Assembly (NCBI GenBank): GCA_013816845.1
Contig: JACDDU010000005.1
Coordinates: forward strand, 205,944-269,943
Source: Gammaproteobacteria bacterium
GTDB taxonomy: Bacteria > Pseudomonadota > Gammaproteobacteria > DSM-16500
Reading direction: 5' to 3'
DNA length: 64,000 nt
Shown: positions 26,977 through 37,013 of the stretch, piece after piece
How the letters are laid out: every line of letters begins with the position of its first letter
Numbering within the stretch: position 1 is the stretch's first letter
Program-made: the position numbers and the translations under genes
The notes under the pieces: model-generated
What the model saw: the letters and a program-made list of their open reading frames with translations, nothing else
The model's database searches: none
What the model was told of the DNA's origin: nothing

Positions 26977-29250
26977 CTATTCTTTCGAATTGGGTTTTTT
27001 ATACGAGGTGACTTCTTTATCGAAATTAATATTCGGTAAGATACGATCTAACCATTGGGGGATATACCAATTCCAATCCCCTAATAAACGCATAGTGGTT
27101 GGAACCAATAATAATCTAATTAAGGTAGCATCAATGGCGACTGCGAGTGCGGTACCTAAACCAAACGCTTTAATGAACACGATATCAGCAGTTACAAAGG
27201 CACCCGATACAATCACAACTATTAGAGCTGCACTGGTGATAATTCGGGCACTTTTTTCTAAGCCAAGGGCCACACTTTTTGTATTATCTTTGGTTTGTTC
27301 ATAATATTCTTTGATACGGGATAATAAAAAAACTTCATAATCCATGGAGAGTCCGAACAAAGCAAAAAATAATAGGATAGGAAGGTTCATGTCGGTAAAG
27401 CCAACCGGCGTGAAATTAATAATGTTAGCAAAGTGACCCTCTTGAAAAATAAAAACTAACATGCCGTAACAAACACTCAAACTTAAAAAATTCATGAGGA
27501 TGGCTTTTAGGGGGAGAATAAGTGAACGTAATAACCACACGAGCGCCAAGTAAGTTACAATGCTAATGACAATAACCACCTTGATAAATAAGTTATAAAC
27601 AATATGCAAAGTGTCGATGATGGTGGCGGAAGTTCCTGCGACTTGTTTCGTAATGTGACCACCAATTTTGTTATGGCGCACGGTATCAACTAAATCAAAA
27701 TTTCTTACATCATCTTTTGAAAACTTACTTACGACACTCATGATTGTATACTTGCCTTTTGTGCTGCCTTTAAAAAATTGCTTTTGGTATTCATCAAAAG
27801 GTAAGGGCGACGACGCATAGAGTTGTTGATACTGCTGTTTAGTTAATCCAGATTTAATCGTAACGATACTTCCTACACGTTTCACCCGCGGATCCTTTTT
27901 TAAGTGTTGCGCATAATCATATAAATGCGAAATATTATTTTTAGAGATAATCGATTTATTTTGCGATTTAAAAAGAATAAGCGTTGGCGTTAATTCATTG
28001 GCATTAAAATTTTGTTCAAATTGATCAAGTAACTGGCGGCTTTCGACCCACGTTGGTAAAATTTTCGCATCAGAACTATTAAGTTTAACGTCCAAAAAGG
28101 GATAACCTAGTAATAATAATATCCCAATCGTTGGAATTAAAAATAAAAATGGGAAACGCATGACCACCATAACAAAGCGGTACCACCGATGATTATGAAC
28201 GTCTTCGGTTGTAAAATGTTTTAACTGGGGAATGGTCGACGTTACATTTTTCTCGAGAATGCAAAGTAAAGCTGGTAGAAAGGTAAGAGAACACAATACG
28301 GTAATGGCGACGACCACAACTCCTGCAATTCCTATGGAATAAAGCATGTTGATCGGAAAGAAAATTAATGATGCAATACTAATTAAAACAATAAGACCAC
28401 TAAAAAAAATGGATTTACCGGCAGTCGCTAGGGTAATTTCAATCGTTTTTTTGCAGTCATGCCATTTAGCATGTTCTTCTCGAAAGCGATAGGTAATGAG
28501 AAGGGTATAATCTAAACTAAGGCCCAACCCCAACATGGTTGCAATATTTAAAACAAACACCGTTAAATCGATTTGATGGCCCAATATATATAAAATTGTG
28601 CTAATGATGATGATACAAATGATACCGGAAATGATGGGGATGAATGCAGCAACAATGCCGCCGAATACAAAAATAAGAACTACAAAACAAATGGGTAAAG
28701 CAATTAATTCTCCGCGAATTAGATTGATCTCACTAAGACGATACACATCAGCAATGTAAGAAGGTTCTCCACCAATAAACATTTCAATATTTTTAGGTTG
28801 ACCTAATGCATTACGAATATCATTCATGGAACTTGCTAATTCTTCTGCAGTAGAATTGGTTTCAACCACTGCATATGCTTCTCGTTCCGAGGCGGAAATT
28901 TGCCGGGCATTTTGGTAAGGTGATATAACACGATGTTCGAATGACAGTTTCTTTAACCCATCGAGTGACTTTTTAACTTGCGTAGTAAATGGAGCATGAT
29001 TAGCATTTAACTTATCACTTTTATATAAGACAAATAATCGCGAACCGCCAAAAGGTAATTCTTTCTCCATGATATTAGATGCTAACGTACTTTCCGCTTT
29101 AGGGTCTCTGACTTCTCCAATCTTAAAAGGCTTACCAGCATAGGGAAGGTAAATTGTACATATCACTGCTGCTATGATCCAAGAAATCACAATGAGCCAA
29201 TGTTTTTTTTTCCTGGAAAATTTATCTCTCATAGAGAGTTGCAAGTCCAT
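26977..29250 (-). CDS. MMPL/RND-family exporter
   Basis: 757 residues with two similar halves. Each has one N-terminal helix, a large external loop and five further helices: about 20-40 and 190-370, then 375-400 and 560-740. The characteristic motifs GLGLSLDYTLLITYRFREE and FGLSMDYEVFLLSRIKEYYEQ, with Asp in the proton path, begin the fourth helix of each half. This is the layout of MMPL lipid/drug exporters driven by proton flow. No adaptor or outer-membrane partner gene is nearby. The substrate is unknown; transport of lipids or hopanoid-like molecules is typical of the family. Confidence 0.92.
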   Translation of the reverse strand: MDLQLSMRDKFSRKKKHWLIVISWIIAAVICTIYLPYAGKPFKIGEVRDPKAESTLASNIMEKELPFGGSRLFVLYKSDKLNANHAPFTTQVKKSLDGLKKLSFEHRVISPYQNARQISASEREAYAVVETNSTAEELASSMNDIRNALGQPKNIEMFIGGEPSYIADVYRLSEINLIRGELIALPICFVVLIFVFGGIVAAFIPIISGIICIIIISTILYILGHQIDLTVFVLNIATMLGLGLSLDYTLLITYRFREEHAKWHDCKKTIEITLATAGKSIFFSGLIVLISIASLIFFPINMLYSIGIAGVVVVAITVLCSLTFLPALLCILEKNVTSTIPQLKHFTTEDVHNHRWYRFVMVVMRFPFLFLIPTIGILLLLGYPFLDVKLNSSDAKILPTWVESRQLLDQFEQNFNANELTPTLILFKSQNKSIISKNNISHLYDYAQHLKKDPRVKRVGSIVTIKSGLTKQQYQQLYASSPLPFDEYQKQFFKGSTKGKYTIMSVVSKFSKDDVRNFDLVDTVRHNKIGGHITKQVAGTSATIIDTLHIVYNLFIKVVIVISIVTYLALVWLLRSLILPLKAILMNFLSLSVCYGMLVFIFQEGHFANIINFTPVGFTDMNLPILLFFALFGLSMDYEVFLLSRIKEYYEQTKDNTKSVALGLEKSARIITSAALIVVIVSGAFVTADIVFIKAFGLGTALAVAIDATLIRLLLVPTTMRLLGDWNWYIPQWLDRILPNINFDKEVTSYKKPNSKE

Positions 29251-29838
29251 TTATTTTGACAGGTATCTCTATTTTACCTTATTAGGTCAGTATATTTGTT
29301 GACCAGATCTTACAAAATGGCAATCCTTTATGCATAACAATCGCTTCTAAAATATAATTTGAGTTTGATCAATGAATTACGCAAGAAAGGTTGAAGGTTA
29401 AGTTTAATTTTTAATAAGTTTATAAATGAATGTTGCCAAACGAATTTTGTAGTGTTGAGTTATTTTCTCCAGCTAAATTCAAGCTTTTCCCCTTCTGCCA
29501 GGTAACATCATGAGTTCAATTCATAAATTCAAATAATTTGTTCTTTTATCCGCGTATGAAATGGTAAATCGAAAATATGTTTTGCCCAATTTTTAACGAG
29601 GGCTAAAAGCAATATGTGTGTAAAATAAATCCTACAAACATATTAATAAAAATATTAAAAAAAAAGCAATATCCACATGATTCTAAGCAAATACTTTACT
29701 AAGTTGGTATAGTAGTTTCTGAATTGTGGTTGTTGGAATCAATCGTCATCAAGATAAAGTCATTGATCAAAAAAATTAAAAAAAATTACAGATTAAAAAC
29801 CCAGCGAGTATTAAAAAAAATTGATAGCGTTTTAAAAA
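29251..29838. other. Long AT-rich intergenic region
   Basis: About 590 bases between two divergent genes. It has many A/T runs, no credible coding frame and no clear inverted repeat. It should contain both promoters, which I cannot pinpoint. Confidence 0.45.
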
Positions 29839-30465
29839 ATGACAGCAAAAATAATGAATAATGAAATCATTGTATTAATACATGGTTTGATGCGATCACA
29901 TCGAAGCATGTATCGTTTAGAATCTTATCTCCTCAAGCAAGGGTATGAAACTTATAGTTATCATTACCCATCGACTAAATATACGATTAGTGAACATGGG
30001 GTTCAATTTCAAAGTTTTATTGAAGGTTTATTATTAGCAAACGCTAGTAAAAATTTACATTTTATTACACACAGTCTCGGCGGTATTATTGCGAGAGAAG
30101 CACTAAGTAAGCTTACTCCCAAAAAATTAAATAGATGTAATTCCTTAATTATGCTCGCTCCGCCTAATCAAGGATCTTTGCTTGCAAAATTATGCTTAAC
30201 CATTACTCCTTTTCTTTCGTCATTCATAAAGCCACTAGCTGAGCTAAGTTGTGATCATGACGCTTATGTTCATCAAGTTGGCGTGCCTGAACAAGTAAAA
30301 ATTGGAACGATAGCAGGTAGATTTGATGCGAAAGTGCCGCCATCTGCAACTCACATGAGTAGGCAAAATGATTTTGTCATCATTAACTCGACTCATACTT
30401 TTATTATGAACCATCCAAAAACAAGAAAGGTCATTCTTAATTTTTTGCAAAGCGGAAATTTCTGA
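29839..30465 (+). CDS. Small alpha/beta hydrolase, lipase-like
   Basis: 208 residues. The oxyanion segment IVLIHGLMRSHRSMYRLE is at the N-terminus and the nucleophile elbow THSLGGIIAREAL near residue 80, followed by MLAPPNQGS and a late His in NSTHTFIMNH. This is the PGAP1/triacylglycerol-lipase-like group of short cytoplasmic hydrolases. There is no clear ribosome site; an internal ATG at 29854 is possible. The gene converges with the FAD oxidase, with only 11 bases between stops. Confidence 0.86.
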   Translation: MTAKIMNNEIIVLIHGLMRSHRSMYRLESYLLKQGYETYSYHYPSTKYTISEHGVQFQSFIEGLLLANASKNLHFITHSLGGIIAREALSKLTPKKLNRCNSLIMLAPPNQGSLLAKLCLTITPFLSSFIKPLAELSCDHDAYVHQVGVPEQVKIGTIAGRFDAKVPPSATHMSRQNDFVIINSTHTFIMNHPKTRKVILNFLQSGNF

Positions 30466-30476
30466 TACGCTTGATT

Positions 30477-31907
30477 TTATTTGAAATATATTTGATATAG
30501 CTTATTAGTAAATATATTTTTCGGGTCATAAATTTTTTTAAGTTCGATTATTTTTTCATATCCTGGATAAGCTTGTTTAAATTGAGATTCACTCGCAAAA
30601 TTCTGATAAGGTAAATAATAATTCCCATCCATTGATAATGTGGTATCAATCAATTTTCTCGTCCATAATTTAGTATGTTCAACTTCTTTTCCCGATAAAT
30701 CTTGATTGAAGTACAAAACAATAGCAAAACAATTATTTTTTACGTAGGGTAATAAAATATTCGATTCCGTAGGGACATATCGAATAGTAACATTAAGCAA
30801 ATTGACATTGTTTTTCAAAATAACAGAGCTTAAAATTTTTATAAATTGAGGAAATTGATCAAGAGGAATGAAATATTCTTGTAGCCAATCTGCATTATAT
30901 TTACTGTAATAATCCGATGCGAATTTAACTGGCTTTTCCATCGCATTATTTCTAGTAGCAACATGATTATTATATATTTTGCGAAAAATTCGTTTCTCCA
31001 TGTTCCAGCGCACTTTTTTACCTAACTCACCGTGTCTTGATATATTGAATATGGGCGTGAGAATTACGTTCCACTTATCAGGATTATCTAGGGAAATTAT
31101 GTGAGTGGATAATTCTTTAGTATCTGTGTAAGTAATAACATACATATCTTGTAAAAAACTGGAATGAGGTATGATGTTTAAATGCGCATAAAACAAAGTC
31201 ACATCTTTATTATTTAATATCTTCTCGCGAAAATAAACCGGAAAATTATCTACATTAGTTTTTTGATAATGACTAACAAGTAAGTTGTTATCAGTTAATT
31301 GCAGCGTTATATTAGTAATAACTCCGAATAATCCGTAACCTCCTATCACTGCTGACCACAATTTTGGATTCGTAGTTGGTGTTACAGAAACCTTTTGACC
31401 ATTCGCGAGCAATATATCAAATGCCACAATACTATTTCCAACAGCACCTGCTCGAAAATCGTCTCCATGCGCATTAACACTCATTGATCCACCTACTGTA
31501 AAGATATTAGGTGATTGCATGGACTTGATCGCTAAGTTGTATGGATTAATATATTTCTGCAAGTCACTCCACGTTATGCCACTTTGCACAGTAACTTGTT
31601 TTTTCTGGGTGTTAATTTTTAAAACTCGATTGAATGAAAGCATATCTAATTCAATTGCATTAGATGCAAGTGATTGCCCACCCTGGCTGTGTTGTTTGCC
31701 CATAATGGCAATTGGAATATGTTCTTCATGCGCTTTTTTAATTGCGTTTAGGATGTCAGTTTCAGATTTAACACGTATGATGCGTGATACTTGTGTTGCG
31801 TTAATTCGTCCATTGTCATTTAAGGTAACGGCAAATGATGATGGACTAAAAAGTATTATTAAGGCTGCTTCAAAGAGTAAATGTAAAAAATTTAGTTTTT
31901 TTAACAT
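30477..31907 (-). CDS. Exported FAD-binding oxidoreductase (VAO/PCMH type)
   Basis: 476 residues with a signal peptide ending near SSFAVT. The FAD domain is clear: IMGKQHSQGGQS, then ELDMLSFNRV, VQSGITWSDLQ, VGGSMSVNAHGDD and AVIGGYGLFGVITNITLQL. The C-terminal substrate domain ends in KIYDPKNIFTNKLYQ, as in gulonolactone-, cytokinin- and sterol-reductase-like oxidases. The His of the GKQHSQGG motif may carry covalent FAD. Export of a folded flavoprotein by a Sec-type signal is unusual (no twin Arg seen). Substrate unknown. Confidence 0.85.
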   Translation of the reverse strand: MLKKLNFLHLLFEAALIILFSPSSFAVTLNDNGRINATQVSRIIRVKSETDILNAIKKAHEEHIPIAIMGKQHSQGGQSLASNAIELDMLSFNRVLKINTQKKQVTVQSGITWSDLQKYINPYNLAIKSMQSPNIFTVGGSMSVNAHGDDFRAGAVGNSIVAFDILLANGQKVSVTPTTNPKLWSAVIGGYGLFGVITNITLQLTDNNLLVSHYQKTNVDNFPVYFREKILNNKDVTLFYAHLNIIPHSSFLQDMYVITYTDTKELSTHIISLDNPDKWNVILTPIFNISRHGELGKKVRWNMEKRIFRKIYNNHVATRNNAMEKPVKFASDYYSKYNADWLQEYFIPLDQFPQFIKILSSVILKNNVNLLNVTIRYVPTESNILLPYVKNNCFAIVLYFNQDLSGKEVEHTKLWTRKLIDTTLSMDGNYYLPYQNFASESQFKQAYPGYEKIIELKKIYDPKNIFTNKLYQIYFK

Positions 31908-32220
31908 ATAAATAATACTTTATGAGGGCCACATTGGTAGCTGGATATTTTAGCATAAAAATTACGCAAATTCCCATTCGTCTACAATATCTGCTTGATT
32001 TATCTTAGATTGGGTTCATTCTTTCAATAAACATGATAGGAGATTTAACAAGGTGGTTAACCCATTATATAAACGTGCATCCTAATGCACCATTACTAAG
32101 AACAATTGAGCTATGATGGAGTGCACCACATCTAGCTCATTTAAAAGATGATGATGTATACGTGTGTTTATATTATACGAATTTTAAAATCACCCGGTAA
32201 AATTTTAAGCGAGCACTAAA
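31908..32220. other. Intergenic region with a possible gene scrap
   Basis: About 310 bases between divergent genes. A 27-codon frame beginning near 32033 (MIGDLTRWLTHYINVHP) has no downstream continuation and may be a remnant. No other feature seen. Confidence 0.3.
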
Positions 32221-33975
32221 ATGGCTGATGATATTGATATTTTATTAAAAGAGACGGCCTCATCAAAAAAAACTTTGTCCTTAACGACGTTATTAACCCT
32301 CTGGTATAACGATAATAGGATCTCCGATTTCATTGCATTCCTGCGTAAAATTAAAGACCCTTTAACTGATGCAGAACAACTTTTTTTATTGAAATTTATT
32401 TTAGCTACCGCTATTCACTGGGACAAAGGCTGGTTTAATTATACTAATGTCATGGGCAAGCTATTTGATTTGAATTATGCTGATAGTATTGCTAAACAAT
32501 GCTTATTTAAACTTTTAATCTATGATGAAAAAGTTGGCAGGGCCATGGCGGTTCCTATTCTAAAAGATGATTTTATTCTTGATATATTAATAACAAATAA
32601 GCAACAAGATTTGTTCTTACTTTTACTTACTTTTGCGGAAGAGAATTTATTTTTTAACGTTTGCAATCGGTTAATAAACCGAAAATCATGGATTGAATTT
32701 GCGACCATCCTTATAGATCGCGCTCCACTTTTTAAGTTTGAACTTCCGCAAGTGTTGCGCGTTGCTATTGCAAATCTGAACAAACCCGCACCGCTCACCT
32801 TTTTCGCACCTTCATTTGTGGTTAAAGAAAATGAAATGGCATTATTTTTAAAACAAACGGGTTGTGTTAACTATGAAAGTGGATGCGAAAATTTATTAGC
32901 GCCCCGTTGTCAAATCAACCCCTATAGCCATTACTATGATACGCAATTTTCCGGTTCAATTCATGCGAGTGAGGTCGCACAATTAATTCATGCTTCCGCA
33001 AAACAATATTTTCAAGGTCATTTTCATATCGAAAAATTTAATAATAAAACAATGTTATTGCACCTCGCCCTAGAATTTAAGGAAGAACTTTTTGCATATG
33101 ATGTTGCAGCAGCAATGCATTTGACCCAGGAGTTATTAGCTTGGCTTGCTATTCAAAATGGTTGTAATGAAGTGCTAAAATTAGTTTTAGCGAGCTCAAA
33201 CAAGCTCAATATTTTATTTCATCAAGATGATCAAAATTGGTTACATCACGTTGCAAGACGTGGGGATGAAGAGACTCTTAATCTAATGATTTCAGCACTT
33301 GGCGAAAATGTTTGCAACCTTTTAGTCAATGCTAAAGACAGAAGGGGTGAAACGCCTGCCTTTGCCATTGCGAATCAACCCACTGAAAGATTAGAAGCAG
33401 TTTTAACTATATTTTTGAAATTAGGGGCGAAGTTTGAATTAAAAAATAAGGAAGGAAAATATCCTGCGCAATCACGCTGTGAAAATACGAGCTTACCGGC
33501 GCGAATAACAATATTTAAAAAGTTAGCGATTAGAAATATCCCCAGCCTTAATAACGCTATCTTATCAAAAGATATTACTTCCTTGCCGGAAGTAATAGAA
33601 GAGGCGTCGCTTGAAGCGTTACGCAGTATTTTTTTATATACCTCAGAGGAAGCAATCAAAGTACCGATATTAAAACCTAAACCCCATTTAGGGGGCGGGA
33701 TGTATTGGTCGGAAAAGCGAACCCTTATTGAACGAGCCATTTACGAGGGTTTTGAAGAAGTCATTAAATGCTTAGTTGATAAGGTATTGTTGAATGAGAG
33801 TAACTTTACTAAGCAAGAGCAGAAAAATATACTTAAAGATATATTACAATATGCAAATGATGTTTATCAATTAAAATTCACTGATAAAGACCATCAAGCT
33901 ATCATTGATTATTTTACTAATAAGTTAATGGATCAAACCCTTGTTCCTTCTTCCCGAACTTTAACAATGGGTTAA
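32221..33975 (+). CDS. Divergent ankyrin-like helical protein (possible effector)
   Basis: 584 residues, cytoplasmic by sequence. Helix pairs run throughout. The clearest ankyrin-like units are at about residues 335-430: NWLHHVARRGDEETLNLMI, then KDRRGETPAFAIA and IFLKLGAKFELKNKEGKYPA. The N-terminal 300 residues show weaker solenoid periodicity and no known domain. The C-terminus is polar (SSRTLTMG). Such degenerate ankyrin proteins are frequent among Legionellales type IV effectors; secretion is inferred, not shown. The family of the N-terminal part is not recognised. Confidence 0.65.
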   Translation: MADDIDILLKETASSKKTLSLTTLLTLWYNDNRISDFIAFLRKIKDPLTDAEQLFLLKFILATAIHWDKGWFNYTNVMGKLFDLNYADSIAKQCLFKLLIYDEKVGRAMAVPILKDDFILDILITNKQQDLFLLLLTFAEENLFFNVCNRLINRKSWIEFATILIDRAPLFKFELPQVLRVAIANLNKPAPLTFFAPSFVVKENEMALFLKQTGCVNYESGCENLLAPRCQINPYSHYYDTQFSGSIHASEVAQLIHASAKQYFQGHFHIEKFNNKTMLLHLALEFKEELFAYDVAAAMHLTQELLAWLAIQNGCNEVLKLVLASSNKLNILFHQDDQNWLHHVARRGDEETLNLMISALGENVCNLLVNAKDRRGETPAFAIANQPTERLEAVLTIFLKLGAKFELKNKEGKYPAQSRCENTSLPARITIFKKLAIRNIPSLNNAILSKDITSLPEVIEEASLEALRSIFLYTSEEAIKVPILKPKPHLGGGMYWSEKRTLIERAIYEGFEEVIKCLVDKVLLNESNFTKQEQKNILKDILQYANDVYQLKFTDKDHQAIIDYFTNKLMDQTLVPSSRTLTMG

Positions 33976-34069
33976 GTGAATCTAAGTGTATCGGCTACTT
34001 CTAATGAACTTGCTGCTTAACCGATAGAATCATTTTATTTTTGATAGAAAGAAATGGTGTAAATTGCTT

Positions 34070-34136
34070 TTGCCTGCATGCAAAGCATCTTGTGCTTTGA
34101 TTTTAGTAGGCAAGACTAATTTCCGATTTTACATCG
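34070..34136. other. Nested hairpins after the ankyrin-like gene
   Basis: TTGCCT at 34070-34075 pairs with AGGCAA at 34108-34113, enclosing a perfect CAAAGCA/TGCTTTG stem (34081-34087 and 34093-34099). A small CCGAT/ATCGG hairpin follows at 34123-34136. It may be a terminator region or a small structured RNA; no T-run follows the main stem. Confidence 0.35.
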
Positions 34137-34275
34137 GTTTTATAAGATGGGGTTAGTTTTCTGTGCGGCAAATTAATTTTGGATTCGCTATTGAAAATAT
34201 ACGATTGCTTATCAATAAGAGAATGGAAAGAAGAATTTGCAAGTAGGGGATAAGAGCCCGATCGTTCCCTAACAC

Positions 34276-34308
34276 TTAATGAAGTGAGATAAATACTCAC
34301 TTCATTAA
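34276..34308. terminator. 13-bp perfect hairpin downstream of the DJ-1 gene
   Basis: TTAATGAAGTGAG at 34276-34288 and its exact inverse at 34296-34308 enclose a 7-base loop. It lies 18 bases past the stop of the minus-strand gene at 34327. There is no strong T-run, so it may act as a bidirectional terminator or RNA stabiliser. Confidence 0.6.
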
Positions 34309-34326
34309 AGCGCCGATTTATTCCAA

Positions 34327-34881
34327 TTAGCTGGGAATTAATTCTTCCGAGAAAACATTAATTATTTCTTCATTAAATGCAGGAATATCTTCAGGTTTAC
34401 GACTGGTTACAAGGTTTAAATCTCTTATGACTTCCGCATCATGCCACTTGGCGCCCGCATTAATTAAATCTAATTTAATCGAAGGCCATGAAGTTAATTT
34501 ACGATCTTTCACTATTCCTGCATTAATCAGCAACCATGGGCCATGACAAATTGCGGCAATCGGTTTATTCGCTTGATTCATACGTTTGACAAAATTGATC
34601 GCCTCATCGTTAAGACGTAATTTGTCGGGATTAATAACCCCTCCTGGTAATAACAATGCATCATACTGTGTGGGATCTGCATCATCGAGTAAAACGTCGA
34701 CTTTAAATTCATCTCCCCACTCCGTATGTTTCCATCCTTTTACTTTATCTTTCTCAGGAGAAATAATATCAACTTTCGCACCCGCCTTTTCTAAGGCAGC
34801 TTTAGGATCAGTCAATTCCACTTGTTCAAATCCATTTGTTACTAAAATTGCAATTTTCTTACCAGTGAGATTCTTTGTCAT
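34327..34881 (-). CDS. DJ-1/PfpI-family protein
   Basis: 184 residues. The flavodoxin-like fold starts KKIAILVTNGFEQVEL, continues with LLLPGGVINPD and carries the nucleophilic Cys in AAICHGPWLLINAG, followed by LTSWPS. This is the PfpI/YfkM branch often called general stress protein 18 or protease I, now linked with glyoxalase/deglycase activity. AAGGA precedes the start by about ten bases. It is separated from the upstream thaumatin-like gene by a terminator, so it probably has its own promoter. Confidence 0.93.
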   Translation of the reverse strand: MTKNLTGKKIAILVTNGFEQVELTDPKAALEKAGAKVDIISPEKDKVKGWKHTEWGDEFKVDVLLDDADPTQYDALLLPGGVINPDKLRLNDEAINFVKRMNQANKPIAAICHGPWLLINAGIVKDRKLTSWPSIKLDLINAGAKWHDAEVIRDLNLVTSRKPEDIPAFNEEIINVFSEELIPS

Positions 34882-34897
34882 GGGCGGTTTTCCTTGT

Positions 34898-34931
34898 CAA
34901 AAAGATAACCCTGCTAAGGGCAGGGTTATCT
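34898..34931 (-). terminator. Intrinsic terminator of the thaumatin-like gene
   Basis: A perfect 12-bp stem (AGATAACCCTGC at 34903-34914 with its inverse at 34920-34931, 5-base loop) is followed on the minus strand by TTTTT. It starts 16 bases after the stop at 34947. Confidence 0.88.
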
Positions 34932-34946
34932 CTACTTTTCCAAAGC

Positions 34947-36848
34947 CTAGGATTTAGCCTGTGTTACAAAACCAGTTTTTCCACCAGGGCAAAACGTAAT
35001 ATTGTAATTTACTTTATTGATTTCAGTTGCCTTGTCCCCTTTTACCTGACACATGAAAGTGCTACTGAAATCGTCTTCAGCATAAGTGTAAACGGAAGGG
35101 CAGGCTTTTTTCATCCATAACAACTGGGTGCGTGCATAAGTTTCGAAAATGACATCGGATTTACCACAAGCTCGTGTATAAGGAGGCGGTGCTACTTCGA
35201 CGCCTAACTTATTCCAATCCACGCAGCCATGTGGCGTTTTGTTTGAGCAATTAAAGGGCGCTCCAAAATTTTTATCAATTGCACAAATTTGATTTGCAGT
35301 CCAATAACCCAATTGCGGACCACACGTTTTTTGGAGGGTTGGTGTTTGATCGGGCGTGTAACTTAACCCACATTGTTCGAAGCCAACACAATCTTTCGGC
35401 GCTGTGCAAGATTTGCCGCCTGCTTTAACCCAAATATAATCCTGGGTAGGGGGTTGCAAGGTCCAGTTGCATCCTCCCATTTGATTTTGTGGCTGAACGG
35501 ATCCTGCTTTTCCACAAAGATAAGGGTTAACATTTTTTGATTCATTGACTAAGGGTGAAATGGTCAGCGGTACATTCATTCCATTAATAATGGCAATGTT
35601 ATAAAAGTCCGGCGAACTTTTTCCTAAGGAAAATTCAGCTTGGGTAGCAGGTTGATTAAACCTTTTTCCTAGGGAACAGCTTCCATCACCGCCGCCACAA
35701 TCCGCTGTTTCACAATGCTGACCCGTGCATTGGGTGCGTCCAGCTACAGCACCGCTCCAAATTGTATTCAAACCATTTTCATAAACTGGAATTTGAACTT
35801 GCGATGTACCATTTTTTGCATCAAGTTTGAAATTACCGTCTGTAGGTATAGGATTTTTCCAGAAACATTGTTTACTTCCTGCACCACGATCAACACAGAC
35901 CGATCCTGCATAACAATCGCTATCTGCTTGGCAGCTTGCGCCAGTCCGATTGGGTGTAATGCCACTCGTCAATCCAAACCATATAGGAAATGGACAGTTA
36001 TTAGTAAAATGAATCGTTCTGGCGCTAGATTGAAGATTGCTGGAAAGCGTCTGAGCGATCTGGTCTTGCGCATAATTCATTTGCACATCAACTGTGGCAC
36101 CGGCAACAACTGTAACCGTGGTCGGTTGAGCAGTATAAGTTTTTCCCGCAGCCGAAATGGCAACGCCTGTCACCAAATAACTACCTGGTTCAAGGCTGCT
36201 TAGTTTCCATCTACCACCCCAATCAACTTGGCGTTGTTGATTATTCACCAAACCGTTGATAGCAATGATGGGAACAGGTAAATCTGCTGCTGGGCTTGCT
36301 GAAGTTGTTACATTGACAGCCCCACCTGTTTCATCCGGTGGAACCGGATCATCACTTTGCTCAGTTTTAAATTCAAAAGGTCCGGTGGGCGCGGGAATAG
36401 TAGGGGGCGCATAAAATTTGATAGTCAGGGGGCGCATGCAATAGGGGTCGGAAGGTAATTCTGGAATGAATTCTGTTCCGCCACTCAAAACAACCTGGGC
36501 TCCTTCTTGACTGACGAGATTCCATGCAGCCCAAGGCTCGCCCCAAATATTAGTCGGCATAGGAGAAGCATAATTAAAACGAAATTCCATTTTTTTTAAA
36601 GATAATGATTTACCCGAAGTATTGCAAAGCGAAATGGTTTCAACCCAGTTGGCATTCGCTACACTCACTGTCATGGGTACAGGTGTCGGGATTAATAGTC
36701 GGGCATTCCGTAAGGGAATATTTTGAGTGAAAGGAGCATAGTTGTCAGCTAAATTAAATGTAGGTGCGGTATAGGCACTTGCCGAAAATGAGAGAAGCGC
36801 GATTAAGCTGAATTGAAGATAATATAAAAGGCTAAGACATTTTTTCAA
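34947..36848 (-). CDS. Secreted thaumatin-like protein with N-terminal beta domains
   Basis: 633 residues from a TTG at 36848, chosen because GGAG lies eight bases before it and it gives a standard signal peptide (KKCLSLLYYLQFSLIALLSF...SASA). The frame is open to an ATG at 36911 without a ribosome site. A beta-rich domain (about 25-165) and a short carboxypeptidase-regulatory-like domain precede the thaumatin fold (about 270-633). The latter shows HFTNNCPFPIWFG, AEFSLGKSSPDFYNIAIING and CPSVYTYAEDDFSSTFMC plus many cysteines. Plant thaumatin-like proteins bind or cut glucans. Bacterial copies are uncommon; here it is probably secreted through the periplasm. Confidence 0.88.
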   Translation of the reverse strand: MKKCLSLLYYLQFSLIALLSFSASAYTAPTFNLADNYAPFTQNIPLRNARLLIPTPVPMTVSVANANWVETISLCNTSGKSLSLKKMEFRFNYASPMPTNIWGEPWAAWNLVSQEGAQVVLSGGTEFIPELPSDPYCMRPLTIKFYAPPTIPAPTGPFEFKTEQSDDPVPPDETGGAVNVTTSASPAADLPVPIIAINGLVNNQQRQVDWGGRWKLSSLEPGSYLVTGVAISAAGKTYTAQPTTVTVVAGATVDVQMNYAQDQIAQTLSSNLQSSARTIHFTNNCPFPIWFGLTSGITPNRTGASCQADSDCYAGSVCVDRGAGSKQCFWKNPIPTDGNFKLDAKNGTSQVQIPVYENGLNTIWSGAVAGRTQCTGQHCETADCGGGDGSCSLGKRFNQPATQAEFSLGKSSPDFYNIAIINGMNVPLTISPLVNESKNVNPYLCGKAGSVQPQNQMGGCNWTLQPPTQDYIWVKAGGKSCTAPKDCVGFEQCGLSYTPDQTPTLQKTCGPQLGYWTANQICAIDKNFGAPFNCSNKTPHGCVDWNKLGVEVAPPPYTRACGKSDVIFETYARTQLLWMKKACPSVYTYAEDDFSSTFMCQVKGDKATEINKVNYNITFCPGGKTGFVTQAKS

Positions 36849-37013
36849 AGTATGCACTCCATGCGATTTTATCCTAAACTCGACTATAGAAGATTTTTTT
36901 TTTGAGAGCAAATCAACCTGGGAAGGTATTTCCCTGCTGAAACGCCTCTTACTGATCCGATAAGAGAAGCTGGTTTCTGCTCTTTTTTTATTTCAATGTG
37001 CATGAGGAACATC

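Noticed and set aside
32033-32116. 27-codon frame MIGDLTRWLTHY...
   Set aside because: Too short, no partner domain; listed only as a possible gene scrap.
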